A stretch of DNA of 64,000 bases, taken from Streptomyces hoynatensis. Its GTDB lineage: Bacteria > Actinomycetota > Actinomycetes > Streptomycetales > Streptomycetaceae. This document shows positions 8,033-16,338 of this stretch, piece after piece. Where the stretch lies: NCBI RefSeq assembly GCF_003626535.1, contig NZ_RBAL01000004.1, positions 186,001 to 250,000 on the forward strand, read 5' to 3'. The notes beneath the pieces were generated by a model that saw only the letters and a list, made by a program, of their open reading frames with translations, was not told the origin of the DNA and ran no database searches. The number at the start of each line of letters is the position of its first letter. The stretch's first letter is position 1. Both the position numbers and the translations under genes were made by a program.

Positions 8033-9249
8033 CCACCGTTCCCGAGGAGACCCGCCATGAGCGGCCTTCCGGCGGTCTGCCCGCCGGTGTGTATCTGCTC
8101 GGCTTCAGCCTGTTCGCGATGGGCAGTGCGGAGTTCCTGCTGGCGGGGGTGCTGCCCGAGGTGGCGGGCGACCTGGGCGTCACGCTCTCCTCCGCCGGGT
8201 TCCTGATCACCGCCTTCGCGCTGGGCGTCGTGGTCGGCGGGCCGCCGTGTGCGGTGCTGAGTCTGCGCTGGCCCCGCCGCACCGCGCTGGTGGCGACCCA
8301 GGCCGTCTTCGCGGCCGGCATCGTCGCCGGACTCCTCGGCGGCTACCGGGTGCTGCTGCTGACCAGGGTGATCTCCGGCATCGCCTACGCCGGCTTCTTC
8401 GCCGTCGCGTCGGTGACGGCGATCGGCCTGGTGACGCCGGACCGCAACGCCAGGGCCTCCGGGGTGGTGGTCAGCGGGCTCAGCGTGGCCATGGTCCTCG
8501 GCGGCCCCGCGGGCACGCTGCTCAGCCATCTCACCCAGTGGCGTGGGGGCTTCTGGGCCGTGGCGGGCCTGACCGCCGCCGGCGCCGCGGGGTGCCTGCT
8601 CGGGTTGCCCGCCGCGGACCCGCGGGGGCGCCGGTCCGTTCGGCCCCGGGTGAGGCGGGAGCTGGCGAGCCTGCGCAATCCCCTCCTGTGGGGCATCTAC
8701 GCGATCACGGTCCTGACCACCGCCGCCTACATGATCACGTTCAACTACCTGGCGGCCCTGCTCACCGAGCTCACCGCCATCCCCGAGGCGTGGGTCCCGG
8801 CGATCCTCGCCCTCTTCGGCGTGGGCGCGTTCGCCGGCCTGTCCATCGGCGGCCGGGTCTCCGACCGGCGCCCGCACCTCGCGCTGTGCGCCGGTGCGTC
8901 GGCCACGGCGATGCTCTCCGTCCTGCTGGCCGTCGCGATGCGCGAGCCCTGGGTGGTGGTGCCCACGGTGTTCCTGCTCGGCGTCGCCGCGTTCGTGCTG
9001 AATCCCGCCGTCTACGGGCGCGTCTTCGCGCTCGCCCCGGACGCGCCGACGCTCCCGGGCGCCACCACCGTGTCGGCCTTCCAGCTGGGCATCAGCCTCA
9101 CGCCCGTCCTCGCCGCCGTCTCGCTCAGCCGGGAGGCCGCGCTCACCTCGGTCTGCTGGATCGGGGCCGCGCTGGCCGCGTCCGCGGTCCCGCTCATCCT
9201 CCTCGACCGGGCGCGGCAGGAACGGGCGCGGCCGGCCGCCGGCGGCTGA
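8029..9249 (+). CDS. MFS drug exporter, DHA1 family (Cmx/chloramphenicol-efflux-like)
   Basis: A 406-aa proton-driven efflux pump with about 12 transmembrane helices. The N-terminal half (GFSLFAMGSAEFLLAGVLPE, VVVGGPPCAVLSLRWPRR) matches the Cmx/Cml group that exports chloramphenicol and related drugs, and the loop R-WPRRTAL corresponds to the motif A position. Its ATG overlaps the stop of the decayed oxidoreductase by four bases (ATGA), so translation is probably coupled. GGAGG at 8014-8018 is the ribosome site. Control by the XRE-cupin regulator upstream is likely. The real substrate is unknown. Confidence 0.88.
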   Translation: MTTVPEETRHERPSGGLPAGVYLLGFSLFAMGSAEFLLAGVLPEVAGDLGVTLSSAGFLITAFALGVVVGGPPCAVLSLRWPRRTALVATQAVFAAGIVAGLLGGYRVLLLTRVISGIAYAGFFAVASVTAIGLVTPDRNARASGVVVSGLSVAMVLGGPAGTLLSHLTQWRGGFWAVAGLTAAGAAGCLLGLPAADPRGRRSVRPRVRRELASLRNPLLWGIYAITVLTTAAYMITFNYLAALLTELTAIPEAWVPAILALFGVGAFAGLSIGGRVSDRRPHLALCAGASATAMLSVLLAVAMREPWVVVPTVFLLGVAAFVLNPAVYGRVFALAPDAPTLPGATTVSAFQLGISLTPVLAAVSLSREAALTSVCWIGAALAASAVPLILLDRARQERARPAAGG

Positions 9250-9302
9250 GGCGGTCTCCGAGCCGTCCGCCTGGCGCCCCGCGGGCCGAGCGGGCGAGCC
9301 GA

Positions 9303-9354
9303 GGAAACCAGGGCCGGGGAAACCAGGGCCGGGGAAACCAGGGCCGGGGAAACC
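9303..9354. repeat. 15-bp tandem repeat, about 3.5 copies
   Basis: Units GGAAACCAGGGCCGG start at 9303, 9318 and 9333, and a fourth, changed copy starts at 9348. The array lies after the MFS gene and before the promoter of the VOC gene, in noncoding sequence. No function is apparent. Confidence 0.95.
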
Positions 9355-9403
9355 GGGGGAGAAGCCGGGGGGAAGCCGCGGGTGAAGGGGTTCGTGCCAG
9401 CTA

Positions 9404-9416
9404 TATACGTTGTATA
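9404..9416. promoter_or_regulatory. TATAC-GTT-GTATA inverted repeat upstream of the VOC gene
   Basis: A perfect 5-bp inverted repeat with a 3-base spacer sits in an AT-rich island (about 9400-9436) that stands out from the surrounding GC-rich DNA, 40 bases before the ATG at 9457. A further GTACT...GGAGTAC pair follows at 9418-9435. The island probably combines promoter elements with an operator. No adjacent regulator gene explains it. Confidence 0.5.
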
Positions 9417-9456
9417 GAGTACTGTGTATGGAGTACGGCTCACCTCTGGAGGGGAC

Positions 9457-9840
9457 ATGCGCATCACCGCCACCGCCGTTTCGCTGAACGTCGACGACGT
9501 GCCGGCCTCCGTCGCCTTTCTCACGCGGCACTTCGGCTTCGAGGAGGTGATGTCGGCCGACGGCTTCTCCTCGCTGGCCCGTGAGGACGCGGCGAACGTG
9601 ATCTTCCTCAGGCGTGGCCTCGAGGTACTTCCCGAAGGGTTCCGGGAGCAGCGCGCGGCGGGGCTGATCCTCGCCTTCACGGTGGAGGACCTGGACGGCG
9701 AGTACGCGCGGCTGCGGGAGGAGGGCGCGCCCGTGGTCTTGCCACTGCGCGAGGAGCCCTGGGGCGAGCGGCTGTTCCAGGTCCAGGACCCGAACGGCGT
9801 GCTCATCGAACTGGTCTCGTGGGAGAAGCCGGGGAAGTAG
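9457..9840 (+). CDS. VOC-family (glyoxalase/bleomycin-resistance fold) protein
   Basis: A 127-aa single-repeat-pair VOC protein. The opening TAVSLNVDDVPASVAFLTRH and the closing QVQDPNGVLIELVSW are diagnostic: the D-PNG-xxELV ending carries the metal-binding Glu of many family members. The first metal-ligand position (usually H or Q in the first strand) reads S or N here, so catalytic metal binding is uncertain, and a ligand-binding or resistance role is possible. The start ATG is preceded by GGAGGGG. It has its own AT-rich promoter with an inverted repeat and a very strong terminator after it. Confidence 0.88.
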   Translation: MRITATAVSLNVDDVPASVAFLTRHFGFEEVMSADGFSSLAREDAANVIFLRRGLEVLPEGFREQRAAGLILAFTVEDLDGEYARLREEGAPVVLPLREEPWGERLFQVQDPNGVLIELVSWEKPGK

Positions 9841-9903
9841 TGAGGCGGGCCCGCGCCGGCCCGCACCACCGTGGGCGCCCGCCCGCGCCCACACCACAAC
9901 GCA

Positions 9904-9949
9904 ACGCGCCGTCGGCGCACGCGATGCTACGCGTGCGCCGACGGCGCGT
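9904..9949. terminator. 20-bp perfect hairpin between convergent genes
   Basis: The arms 9904-9923 and 9930-9949 are exact reverse complements around the 6-base loop ATGCTA. This is one of the longest perfect stems in the window. It lies between the plus-strand VOC gene and the minus-strand BCCT gene, so it should terminate both. There is no T-run. Confidence 0.9.
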
Positions 9950-9963
9950 GGGCAACCGTTCGC

Positions 9964-10039
9964 GCCGGCTACGTGCCGGCTACGTGTCGCTTACGTGCCG
10001 GCCAAGCGCCGGCCAAGCGCCGACAAGCGCCGGCTACGT
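9964..10039. repeat. 11-bp tandem array, seven units
   Basis: Units start at 9964, 9975, 9986, 9997, 10008, 10019 (10 bp long) and 10029. Two sub-types alternate in blocks: GCCGGCTACGT (units 1, 2, 7; unit 3 GTCGCTTACGT) and GCCGGCCAAGC (units 4, 5; unit 6 shortened). The period is close to one helical turn. The last unit overlaps the stop codon of the BCCT gene. Confidence 0.9.
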
Positions 10040-11827
10040 TCCGGCCCGCTGCGGCGGCCTGCCGTCCCCCACCGGCACCTTCCCGCCGCCGCGACCACCG
10101 GGACCGCCGGATCTGCCGCCCTTGCCGCGGCCGCTGCCGTTCCCGTTCTCGCCGTCCGAGACGGGGCCGATGCGGATCTCGAAGTCGCCGTCGTACTTCT
10201 CGTGCCCCGCGATGACGGCCATCTCGACCGCCTCCTCGCCGCGTTGGCCGCGCAGGATCAGCGGGTCGTTCCTGAGGTCCTTCATCAGGGCCGCGCACAT
10301 CCCCACCATCACCAGCGCGAACGGCACCGCGGCCAGGATGGTGAGGTTCTGCAGGCCGTCGAGTGCCGTGGACCCGCCGTCGCCGATCATCAGCATGATC
10401 GCCGCGACCGCGCCCGTGACCACGCCCCAGAAGACCACCACGAGGCGGCTCGGCTCCAGCGTGCCGCGCTCGGAGAGGGTGCCCATGACGATCGAGGCGG
10501 CATCGGCGCCGGAGACGAAGAAGATCCCGACCAGGATCATCACCAGCAGCGCCGTCAGCCCGGCCAGCGGGTACTCGCGCAGCATGGCGAACAGTTGCCC
10601 CTCCGTGGAGCCCTCGCCCATCAGGTCGGTGCCGCTCTCCTGCTGCCGCATCGCCGTGCCGCCGAAGATCGTGAACCAGATCAGGCTGACCACGCTCGGC
10701 ACGAGGATCACGCCGCCGACGAACTGCCTGATCGTGCGGCCCCGGCTGATGCGCGCGATGAACATCCCGACGAAGGGGGTCCAGGAGATCCACCAGGCCC
10801 AGTAGAAGACGGTCCACGAGGACAGCCAGCCGGCCACGCCCTCGCCGCCGCTCGCCTCGGTGCGCGCCGCCATCCCCGGCAGGTCGTCCAGGAACGCGCC
10901 CACGGAGGTCGGCAGCAGGTCGAGCATCAGCACGGTCGGGCCCACCACGAACACGAAGAGGGCCAGCAGGGCGGCGAGCACCATGTTGATGTTCGACAGC
11001 CACTGGACGCCCTTCTCGACGCCGGAGATCGCCGAGAAGATGAACGCCGCCGTCAGCACGGCGATGACGGCCACCAGCAGCCCGGTGCCCGCGTTGTCCA
11101 TCCAGTCCAGTTCCTCGATGCCGCTGCCGATCTGCAGGGCGCCGAGGCCGAGCGAGGCGGCGGAGCCGAAGAGCGTGGCGAATATGGCCAGGATGTCGAT
11201 GACCCGGCCCACCCCGCCGTTGGCGTGCCGCTCCCCGATCAGCGGCGCGAAGACCGCGCTTATCGTCTGCCTGCGCCTGCGCCGGTAGGTGCTGTAGGCG
11301 ATGCCGAGGCCGGCCACGGCGTAGATCGCCCACGGGTGCAGCGTCCAGTGGAACAGCGCGGTCGCCATCGCCGTCGCCATCCGGTCGCCGTTGTCGGCCG
11401 GATCGGTGCCCGGCGGCGGGGAGGTGAAGTGGTTGAGCGGCTCGCTCACGCCCCAGAACATCAGGCCGATGCCCATGCCGGCGCTGAACATCATCGCGAT
11501 CCACGACACGGTCCTGAACTCGGGCTTCTCGCCCTCTCCGCCCAGCGTGATCCGCCCGTAGCGGCTCATCGCCAGCCAGAGCGCGAAGATCACGAAGGCC
11601 GAGGCGATGCAGACGAAGGCCCAGCCTCCGTTGTGCATCACGCTGTCGAGGGCATCCGCCGAGGCATCGGCCAGCGAGTCGGTGCCCAGGGCGCCCCATA
11701 GGACGAACGCCAGCGTCAGGACGGCGGTGACGCCGAACACCACCGGGTCCGTCTGCCTCCCCCGGAACAAGGGGGGTCTGTCGCTCTTCGACCGGGTCAC
11801 GCCGCGTTCCTCGTCTGGCACGTGCAC
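10034..11827 (-). CDS. BCCT-family transporter (betaine/choline/carnitine type)
   Basis: A 597-aa secondary transporter for quaternary-amine osmolytes. About 12 helices are visible; the Trp-rich substrate region reads FYWAWWISWTPFVGMFIARI, preceded by the family motif IAMMFSAGMGIGLMFWGVSE. The C-terminus has a Gly/Arg-rich tail (GNGNGSGRGKGGRSGGPGG) that is probably cytosolic. The longest start is a GTG at 11827; another GTG at 11800 (VTRSKSDRPPLF) has GAGGA seven bases ahead and may be the true start. The 3' end overlaps the last unit of the 11-bp tandem array. Glycine betaine is the usual substrate, but choline or ectoine cannot be excluded. Confidence 0.92.
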   Translation of the reverse strand: MHVPDEERGVTRSKSDRPPLFRGRQTDPVVFGVTAVLTLAFVLWGALGTDSLADASADALDSVMHNGGWAFVCIASAFVIFALWLAMSRYGRITLGGEGEKPEFRTVSWIAMMFSAGMGIGLMFWGVSEPLNHFTSPPPGTDPADNGDRMATAMATALFHWTLHPWAIYAVAGLGIAYSTYRRRRRQTISAVFAPLIGERHANGGVGRVIDILAIFATLFGSAASLGLGALQIGSGIEELDWMDNAGTGLLVAVIAVLTAAFIFSAISGVEKGVQWLSNINMVLAALLALFVFVVGPTVLMLDLLPTSVGAFLDDLPGMAARTEASGGEGVAGWLSSWTVFYWAWWISWTPFVGMFIARISRGRTIRQFVGGVILVPSVVSLIWFTIFGGTAMRQQESGTDLMGEGSTEGQLFAMLREYPLAGLTALLVMILVGIFFVSGADAASIVMGTLSERGTLEPSRLVVVFWGVVTGAVAAIMLMIGDGGSTALDGLQNLTILAAVPFALVMVGMCAALMKDLRNDPLILRGQRGEEAVEMAVIAGHEKYDGDFEIRIGPVSDGENGNGSGRGKGGRSGGPGGRGGGKVPVGDGRPPQRAGT

Positions 11828-12282
11828 GCCTTTCCACTCGCTCGCCGGCCGCCCGGCGCGGCCCCGGCCGCTTCAGGCCCGCTGACCGCGGGTCCCGTTC
11901 CGCCTCCGGGGCACGTGCGCCGTGCGTCCGTTGTCCGTTCGTTCCACGCCACCCGGCATCGCGCCGGGCGGAAGAAACATTCCTCTGCGGCGCGGCTACC
12001 CGGAATCACGTCACGCATGCGAATTATTTTCGAAGCTTTGACCTGCCCTCTTGACGAAGCGTGACCGGTACGCTGCACCCTGCTCTCTCCGTCGCCGGGT
12101 GCGCCGGGTGCGCCGGAAGCCGGCGGCCGGCCCTCGCGCATGCCGGGTGGGGCGTGGGCGGCGGGGCGCGGGGCACGGGTGGGGCACGCCCGAGGGTGTC
12201 GTGCGCCGGCGGTCGTGGTGAAGGCCGCACGCCCCGTTGACATCCGCCGCGCCGGCTGGCTCCATGGGTGGTCCCGGTGGTG
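11828..12282. other. Divergent intergenic region, no gene seen
   Basis: About 455 bases between the minus-strand BCCT gene and the operator of the beta-glucosidase. Frames here lack conserved sequence. An AT-rich patch around 12018-12045 (GCGAATTATTTTCGAAGC) is the likely promoter area of the BCCT gene. A TTGACG is seen at 12052-12057 on the plus strand, but with no well-spaced -10. Confidence 0.5.
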
Positions 12283-12296
12283 TGGGAGCGCTCCCA
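12283..12296. promoter_or_regulatory. CebR box (perfect TGGGAGCGCTCCCA)
   Basis: An exact match to the 14-bp palindrome bound by the LacI-family cello-oligosaccharide repressors CebR (Streptomyces) and CelR (Thermobifida). It sits 41 bases before the GTG of the GH3 gene. Cellobiose or cellotriose normally releases the repressor. No cebR gene lies in the window, so control is in trans. Confidence 0.93.
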
Positions 12297-12337
12297 GGCA
12301 GGGCGCCAGGTGCCCGCGAGCCCCTCCGGAGGACACA

Positions 12338-14245
12338 GTGAGAGAACGCGAACGACGAGCGCGCCGAGCGGGACGGCCGCCGGCGCCGGGACGCCCGCGG
12401 CGGACGGGAGGACGCCGGCTCGCGGTGGCGGCGGTCGTGATGACGGCGGCCGGGCTGCTCGGCGGCGCCCCCGCCCAGGCCCCGGCCGCGGAGCTGCCCT
12501 ACCGCAACGCCGCGCTGCCGGTGGACGAGCGGGTAGAGGACCTGCTGGGCCGGATGACCCTCGACGACAAGCTCGGGCAGATGACCCAGGCGGACCGCAG
12601 CGCGCTCGATCCGCAGTCCGACATCGCCACCTACCGCCTCGGCTCGGTGCTGTCGGGCGGCGGCTCGGCCCCCGCCCAGAACACCGCCGAGGGCTGGGCG
12701 GACATGTACGACGCCTACCAGCGGACGGCCCTGTCCACGCCGCTTGGCATCCCGCTGCTGTACGGCGTGGACGCCGTCCACGGCCACAACAACGTCCGGG
12801 GCGCCACGATCTTCCCCCACAACATCGGCCTCGGCGCCACCGGCGACCCGGAGCTGGTGGAGCGCATCGGGGCGGCCACCGCGGAGGAGGTCGCGGGCAC
12901 CGGCGTGGACTGGGACTTCGCGCCCTGCCTGTGCGTCGCGCGCAACGACAGGTGGGGCCGCACCTACGAGTCCTTCGGGGAGGTGCCGGAGCTGCCCACC
13001 GCCATGACCACCCTGATCACCGGGCTCCAGGGCGAGACGCTCGGCTCGGGCCCGGCCTCGGTGCTGGCGACGGCCAAGCACTACCTCGGGGACGGCGGCA
13101 CCGAGGGCGGGGTGGACCAGGGCGACACCCGGCTGAGCGAGGCCGAGCTGCGGGCCGTGCACCTCCCGCCGTTCCGGGAGGCGGTGGCCCGCGGCGTGGG
13201 CTCCGTGATGGTCTCCTACAGCAGCTGGAACGGGGAGAAGGTCCACGGCAGCGCGTACCTGATCAACGGGCTGCTGAAGGAGGAGCTCGGCTTCGACGGC
13301 TTCGTGGTCTCCGACTGGGGCGCCATCGACCAGCTCGACGGCAGCCCCGGCTTCACGGGGGCCGAGATCGCCCAGGGGATCAACGCGGGCCTGGACATGA
13401 TCATGGTCCCGTACGAGTACCGGGAGTTCCTGAGCCTGCTGCGCCAGGAGGTGCAGGCGGGCCGCATCCCGATGGAGCGCATCGACGACGCCAACCGCCG
13501 CATCCTGACGAAGAAGTTCGAGCTCGGGCTGTTCGAGCACCCGTACACCGACCGTTCGCTGACCGGGACCGTCGGCTCGGCCGCGCACCGGGAGCTGGCC
13601 AGGCAGGCGGTGCGCGAGTCGCAGGTGCTGCTGAAGAACGAGGGCGGCGTGCTGCCGCTCGACCCCGGCGCCCGGGTCTTCGTCGCGGGCAAGTCGGCCG
13701 ACGACATCGGCAACCAGAGCGGCGGCTGGACCATCAGCTGGCAGGGCGGCAGCGGCGAGGTCACCCCGGGCACCACGATCCTCGACGGCATCCGTGCCGC
13801 GGCCCTCGACCCCGCGCGGGTCGCCTACGACCGCGAGGGCGAGGGGGTGGACGGCTCGTACGACGTGGCGGTCGCGGTCGTCGGCGAGACGCCGTACGCG
13901 GAGGGTGCCGGCGACCGGCCGGGCGGCCTCGGCCTCGACCAGGAGGACCTGGACACCCTCGGCCGGCTGCGGGCCTCGGGCGTGCCGGTGGTGGTGGTGC
14001 TGGTGTCGGGGCGGCCGCTGGACGTGGCCGGCCCGCTCGCCGACTGGGATGCGCTGCTGGCCGCCTGGCTGCCGGGCACCGAGGGCGCGGGCGTGGCCGA
14101 CGTGCTCTACGGGGCCTACCCGCCCACCGGGCGGCTGCCGGTGACCTGGCCCGCCTCGGCGAGCCAGGAACCGATCAACGAGGGCGACGGGCAGCAGCCC
14201 CTGTTCCCGCTGGGCTACGGCCTCGGCTACGGCGCGGCGGACTGA
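12338..14245 (+). CDS. Secreted GH3 beta-glucosidase under CebR control
   Basis: A 635-aa glycoside hydrolase family 3 enzyme expected to release glucose from the ends of cello-oligosaccharides. The start GTG has GGAGGACACA before it. The N-terminus is Arg-rich followed by a hydrophobic stretch (RRLAVAAVVMTAAGLLGGAP) ending near AQAPAAE, a signal peptide that places the enzyme outside the cell. The (beta/alpha)8 domain carries GVDAVHGHNN, the segment TAKHYLGDGGTEGG and the nucleophile motif VVSDWGAID, with Asp at about residue 326. The C-terminal alpha/beta sandwich begins near LLKNEGGVLPL. Length fits two-domain GH3 enzymes without the fibronectin-III tail. The CebR box links it to the cellulose regulon. 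Confidence 0.93.
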   Translation: MRERERRARRAGRPPAPGRPRRTGGRRLAVAAVVMTAAGLLGGAPAQAPAAELPYRNAALPVDERVEDLLGRMTLDDKLGQMTQADRSALDPQSDIATYRLGSVLSGGGSAPAQNTAEGWADMYDAYQRTALSTPLGIPLLYGVDAVHGHNNVRGATIFPHNIGLGATGDPELVERIGAATAEEVAGTGVDWDFAPCLCVARNDRWGRTYESFGEVPELPTAMTTLITGLQGETLGSGPASVLATAKHYLGDGGTEGGVDQGDTRLSEAELRAVHLPPFREAVARGVGSVMVSYSSWNGEKVHGSAYLINGLLKEELGFDGFVVSDWGAIDQLDGSPGFTGAEIAQGINAGLDMIMVPYEYREFLSLLRQEVQAGRIPMERIDDANRRILTKKFELGLFEHPYTDRSLTGTVGSAAHRELARQAVRESQVLLKNEGGVLPLDPGARVFVAGKSADDIGNQSGGWTISWQGGSGEVTPGTTILDGIRAAALDPARVAYDREGEGVDGSYDVAVAVVGETPYAEGAGDRPGGLGLDQEDLDTLGRLRASGVPVVVVLVSGRPLDVAGPLADWDALLAAWLPGTEGAGVADVLYGAYPPTGRLPVTWPASASQEPINEGDGQQPLFPLGYGLGYGAAD

Positions 14246-14591
14246 CCCACCCGGCCCCGGGTCGGCGCACCCCGGCGCGTGTGCCGGCGCGTGCGCCGGC
14301 CCCGGGGCGCCCTGCCCCGGCCCAGGTCGGTCGCCCCCCGGCCCGGGGCACGGCGTCCCGGCGCGCGGGCGCGCGGGCGCGCGGCGCCCCGGCGTGCACG
14401 TCCCTCGGCGTGCGTGTGCGCGGACTGCCGGTGTGCGGGCACGCCAGGGGCGCGCGGGGCCGTCCGTGACCCCGTTGGGGCATAAGGCATACAAGTCGGG
14501 TACGTCGGGTACGTCGGGTAAGTCGTATAGCCGGGCAAAAGGTGTCACAGTGGGTGGTGCGCGCTTCGCAGGGCGCCCGGCAGGTGACGCG
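14246..14591. other. Intergenic region, hairpin and repeat, no gene seen
   Basis: Holds a compact palindrome at 14283-14300 (GCCGGCGC GT GCGCCGGC), possibly the terminator of the beta-glucosidase gene. It also holds the 9-bp repeat array at 14493-14528 listed separately. Open frames here are low-complexity Arg/Pro translations. Confidence 0.5.
14493..14528. repeat. 9-bp tandem repeat upstream of the PP2C gene
   Basis: Four head-to-tail units, AAGTCGGGT, ACGTCGGGT, ACGTCGGGT and AAGTCGTAT, end about 63 bases before the ATG at 14592. The position fits a promoter-proximal binding site. No protein is known to me for this motif. Confidence 0.8.
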
Positions 14592-16235
14592 ATGACCGAA
14601 TCGAAGGCCCGATCGCCGCTGGAGGAGTGGCCGATCCGTCCGTACGTGTGCCTGGCCCTCAACCGGATGGGGATCTTCGACTGGAACCTCGACGAGGTGC
14701 TGATCCACATGGACGGCGGCGCCCTGGAGGTCTTCGACCTGGACCCGGACGAGTTCACCTCGCTGCCCTCCGACCTCGGCAGGCGGGTCCCCGAGGAGGA
14801 GGCGAGCCGCCTGTACGCCATGGTCCAGCAGGCCGTGGAGGACGGCAGCGCGGGCTACGGCGCGTACTTCCGGCTCAGACGGCGCGACGGGACGATGCAG
14901 TGGACGCACACCCAGGGCCGCATCCTGCGCGACGAGGCGGGGACGGCGCGCCGGATCGTGGGCATCGTCCGGGACGCGGGCGGTGAGCTGCGGCACGTGC
15001 TCGCGCGCGAGGCGCAGGACGAGGAGCGGCGGCGGCAGGCCGGCCTCGTGGAGGCGCTCAGCGAGTCCCTGGCGAACGCGAGCACCGTGCGCGAGGTGAT
15101 CTCCGTGCTGACCGGGGCCCGGGGGATGGGGCGGCTGGGCGCGGTCAGCCTCCAGCTGGCGATGGTCGAGGACGGGCGGGTGCGGCTGCTGGTGCACGGC
15201 ACCGTCAGGACCCCGGAGTCGGAGGTGACGCGGTTGGAGGACCCGCTCCCGATGAACGAGGCGATGCGCACCCAGCGCCCGCTGTTCCTGACCTCGCCGC
15301 AGGAGCTGGTGCGGCGCTATCCGGCGATGCGGCGCCCGGTGGAGGCGCTGAAGGTGACGGCGGCCGGGTACCTGCCGCTGACCGCGCGCGGCACCTCGCT
15401 CGGCGGCCTGGGGCTGCTCTTCTGGGGCAAGCGGGAGTTCCCGCCCGAGGAGCGCAACCTGCTGCGGGCCATCAGCGTGGCGATCGCCCAGGGCCTGCGC
15501 GGCGCCGTGCTCTCCGAGCAGGAGCACGACCTGGCCGAGAGCCTCCAGCAGGCGATGCTGCCGCGCGGCATCCCGCGGGTCGAGGGCGCCTGCGTCGCGG
15601 TCCGCTACCGCTCGGCCCGGGTGGGGCGGGACGTCGGCGGCGACTGGTACGACGTGATCAGCCTGCCCGGTGGCCGCGTGGCGGCGGTGATCGGCGACGT
15701 CCAGGGGCACGACACCCGCGCCGCGACCCTGATGGGGCAGCTGCGGATCGTGCTGCGCGCCTACGCGGCCGAGGGGCACCCGGTGGCCGCGGTGATGTCG
15801 CGGGCCTCGGCGTTCCTGCGCGACCTGGAGGGCGAGCGCTTCGCGACCTGCCTGTACGTGGAGCACGACCCGGCCACGGGTTCGCTGCGGATGGTGCGGG
15901 CCGGGCACCTGGCGCCGGTGGTGCGCGCGGCCGACGGCACCTCCCGGGTGCTCGCGGTGCCGGGCGCGCTGCCGCTCGGGGTGGCGGCGCAGTTCGGCGA
16001 GCGGGAGTGGCCGGTGCACGAGGGGCGCCTGGAGCGCGGGGACACGTTGCTGATGTGCACGGACGGGCTGATCGAACGGCCGGGCTGGGACGTGGACGAG
16101 GGCATGCGGACGCTGGCCGGGACGCTGAGCGAGGGCCCGGCGGAGCTGGAGGAACTGGCGGACTGGCTGGCCGGGGTGCGCGGCCACGGCCCCGACGAGG
16201 ACGACATGGCGCTCGTGCTGCTGCGCCGGGACTGA
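14592..16235 (+). CDS. PP2C-type (SpoIIE) serine phosphatase with PAS and GAF-like sensors
   Basis: A 547-aa cytosolic signalling phosphatase that would act on a phosphorylated anti-anti-sigma factor in an RsbU/SpoIIE-type partner-switch. An N-terminal PAS-like domain (residues ~15-130, FRLRRRDGTMQWTHTQGRIL) is followed by a GAF-like domain (~155-310, LTARGTSLGGLGLLFWGKRE), then the phosphatase (~330-547) with LQQAMLPRG, the metal-binding DVGGDWYDV, the segment GDVQGHD and the closing DDMALVLLRR. The expected Asp/Gly residues are all present, so it should be active. The ATG at 14592 is the first start before conserved sequence; a ribosome site is not obvious (CAGGTGACGCG). Convergent with an RsbW-like ATPase gene, a possible functional partner. 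Confidence 0.9.
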   Translation: MTESKARSPLEEWPIRPYVCLALNRMGIFDWNLDEVLIHMDGGALEVFDLDPDEFTSLPSDLGRRVPEEEASRLYAMVQQAVEDGSAGYGAYFRLRRRDGTMQWTHTQGRILRDEAGTARRIVGIVRDAGGELRHVLAREAQDEERRRQAGLVEALSESLANASTVREVISVLTGARGMGRLGAVSLQLAMVEDGRVRLLVHGTVRTPESEVTRLEDPLPMNEAMRTQRPLFLTSPQELVRRYPAMRRPVEALKVTAAGYLPLTARGTSLGGLGLLFWGKREFPPEERNLLRAISVAIAQGLRGAVLSEQEHDLAESLQQAMLPRGIPRVEGACVAVRYRSARVGRDVGGDWYDVISLPGGRVAAVIGDVQGHDTRAATLMGQLRIVLRAYAAEGHPVAAVMSRASAFLRDLEGERFATCLYVEHDPATGSLRMVRAGHLAPVVRAADGTSRVLAVPGALPLGVAAQFGEREWPVHEGRLERGDTLLMCTDGLIERPGWDVDEGMRTLAGTLSEGPAELEELADWLAGVRGHGPDEDDMALVLLRRD

Positions 16236-16338
16236 GTCACGGGCGCGCCCGCCGCGCCCCGGCAAGCGGGCCGGGAGGGCAGGGGCGGCACCGGGCGTGG
16301 CACGGCCGGGCCGCCGGGGCCGGGGAGCGCAGCGCCGC

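Noticed and set aside
9964..10039. CRISPR-like array
   Set aside because: Units are 11 bp, contiguous and without spacers; no cas genes are present.
11797..12336. 179-codon minus-strand frame upstream of the BCCT gene
   Set aside because: Low-complexity Arg/Pro/Ala translation that crosses the CebR operator. No conserved sequence.
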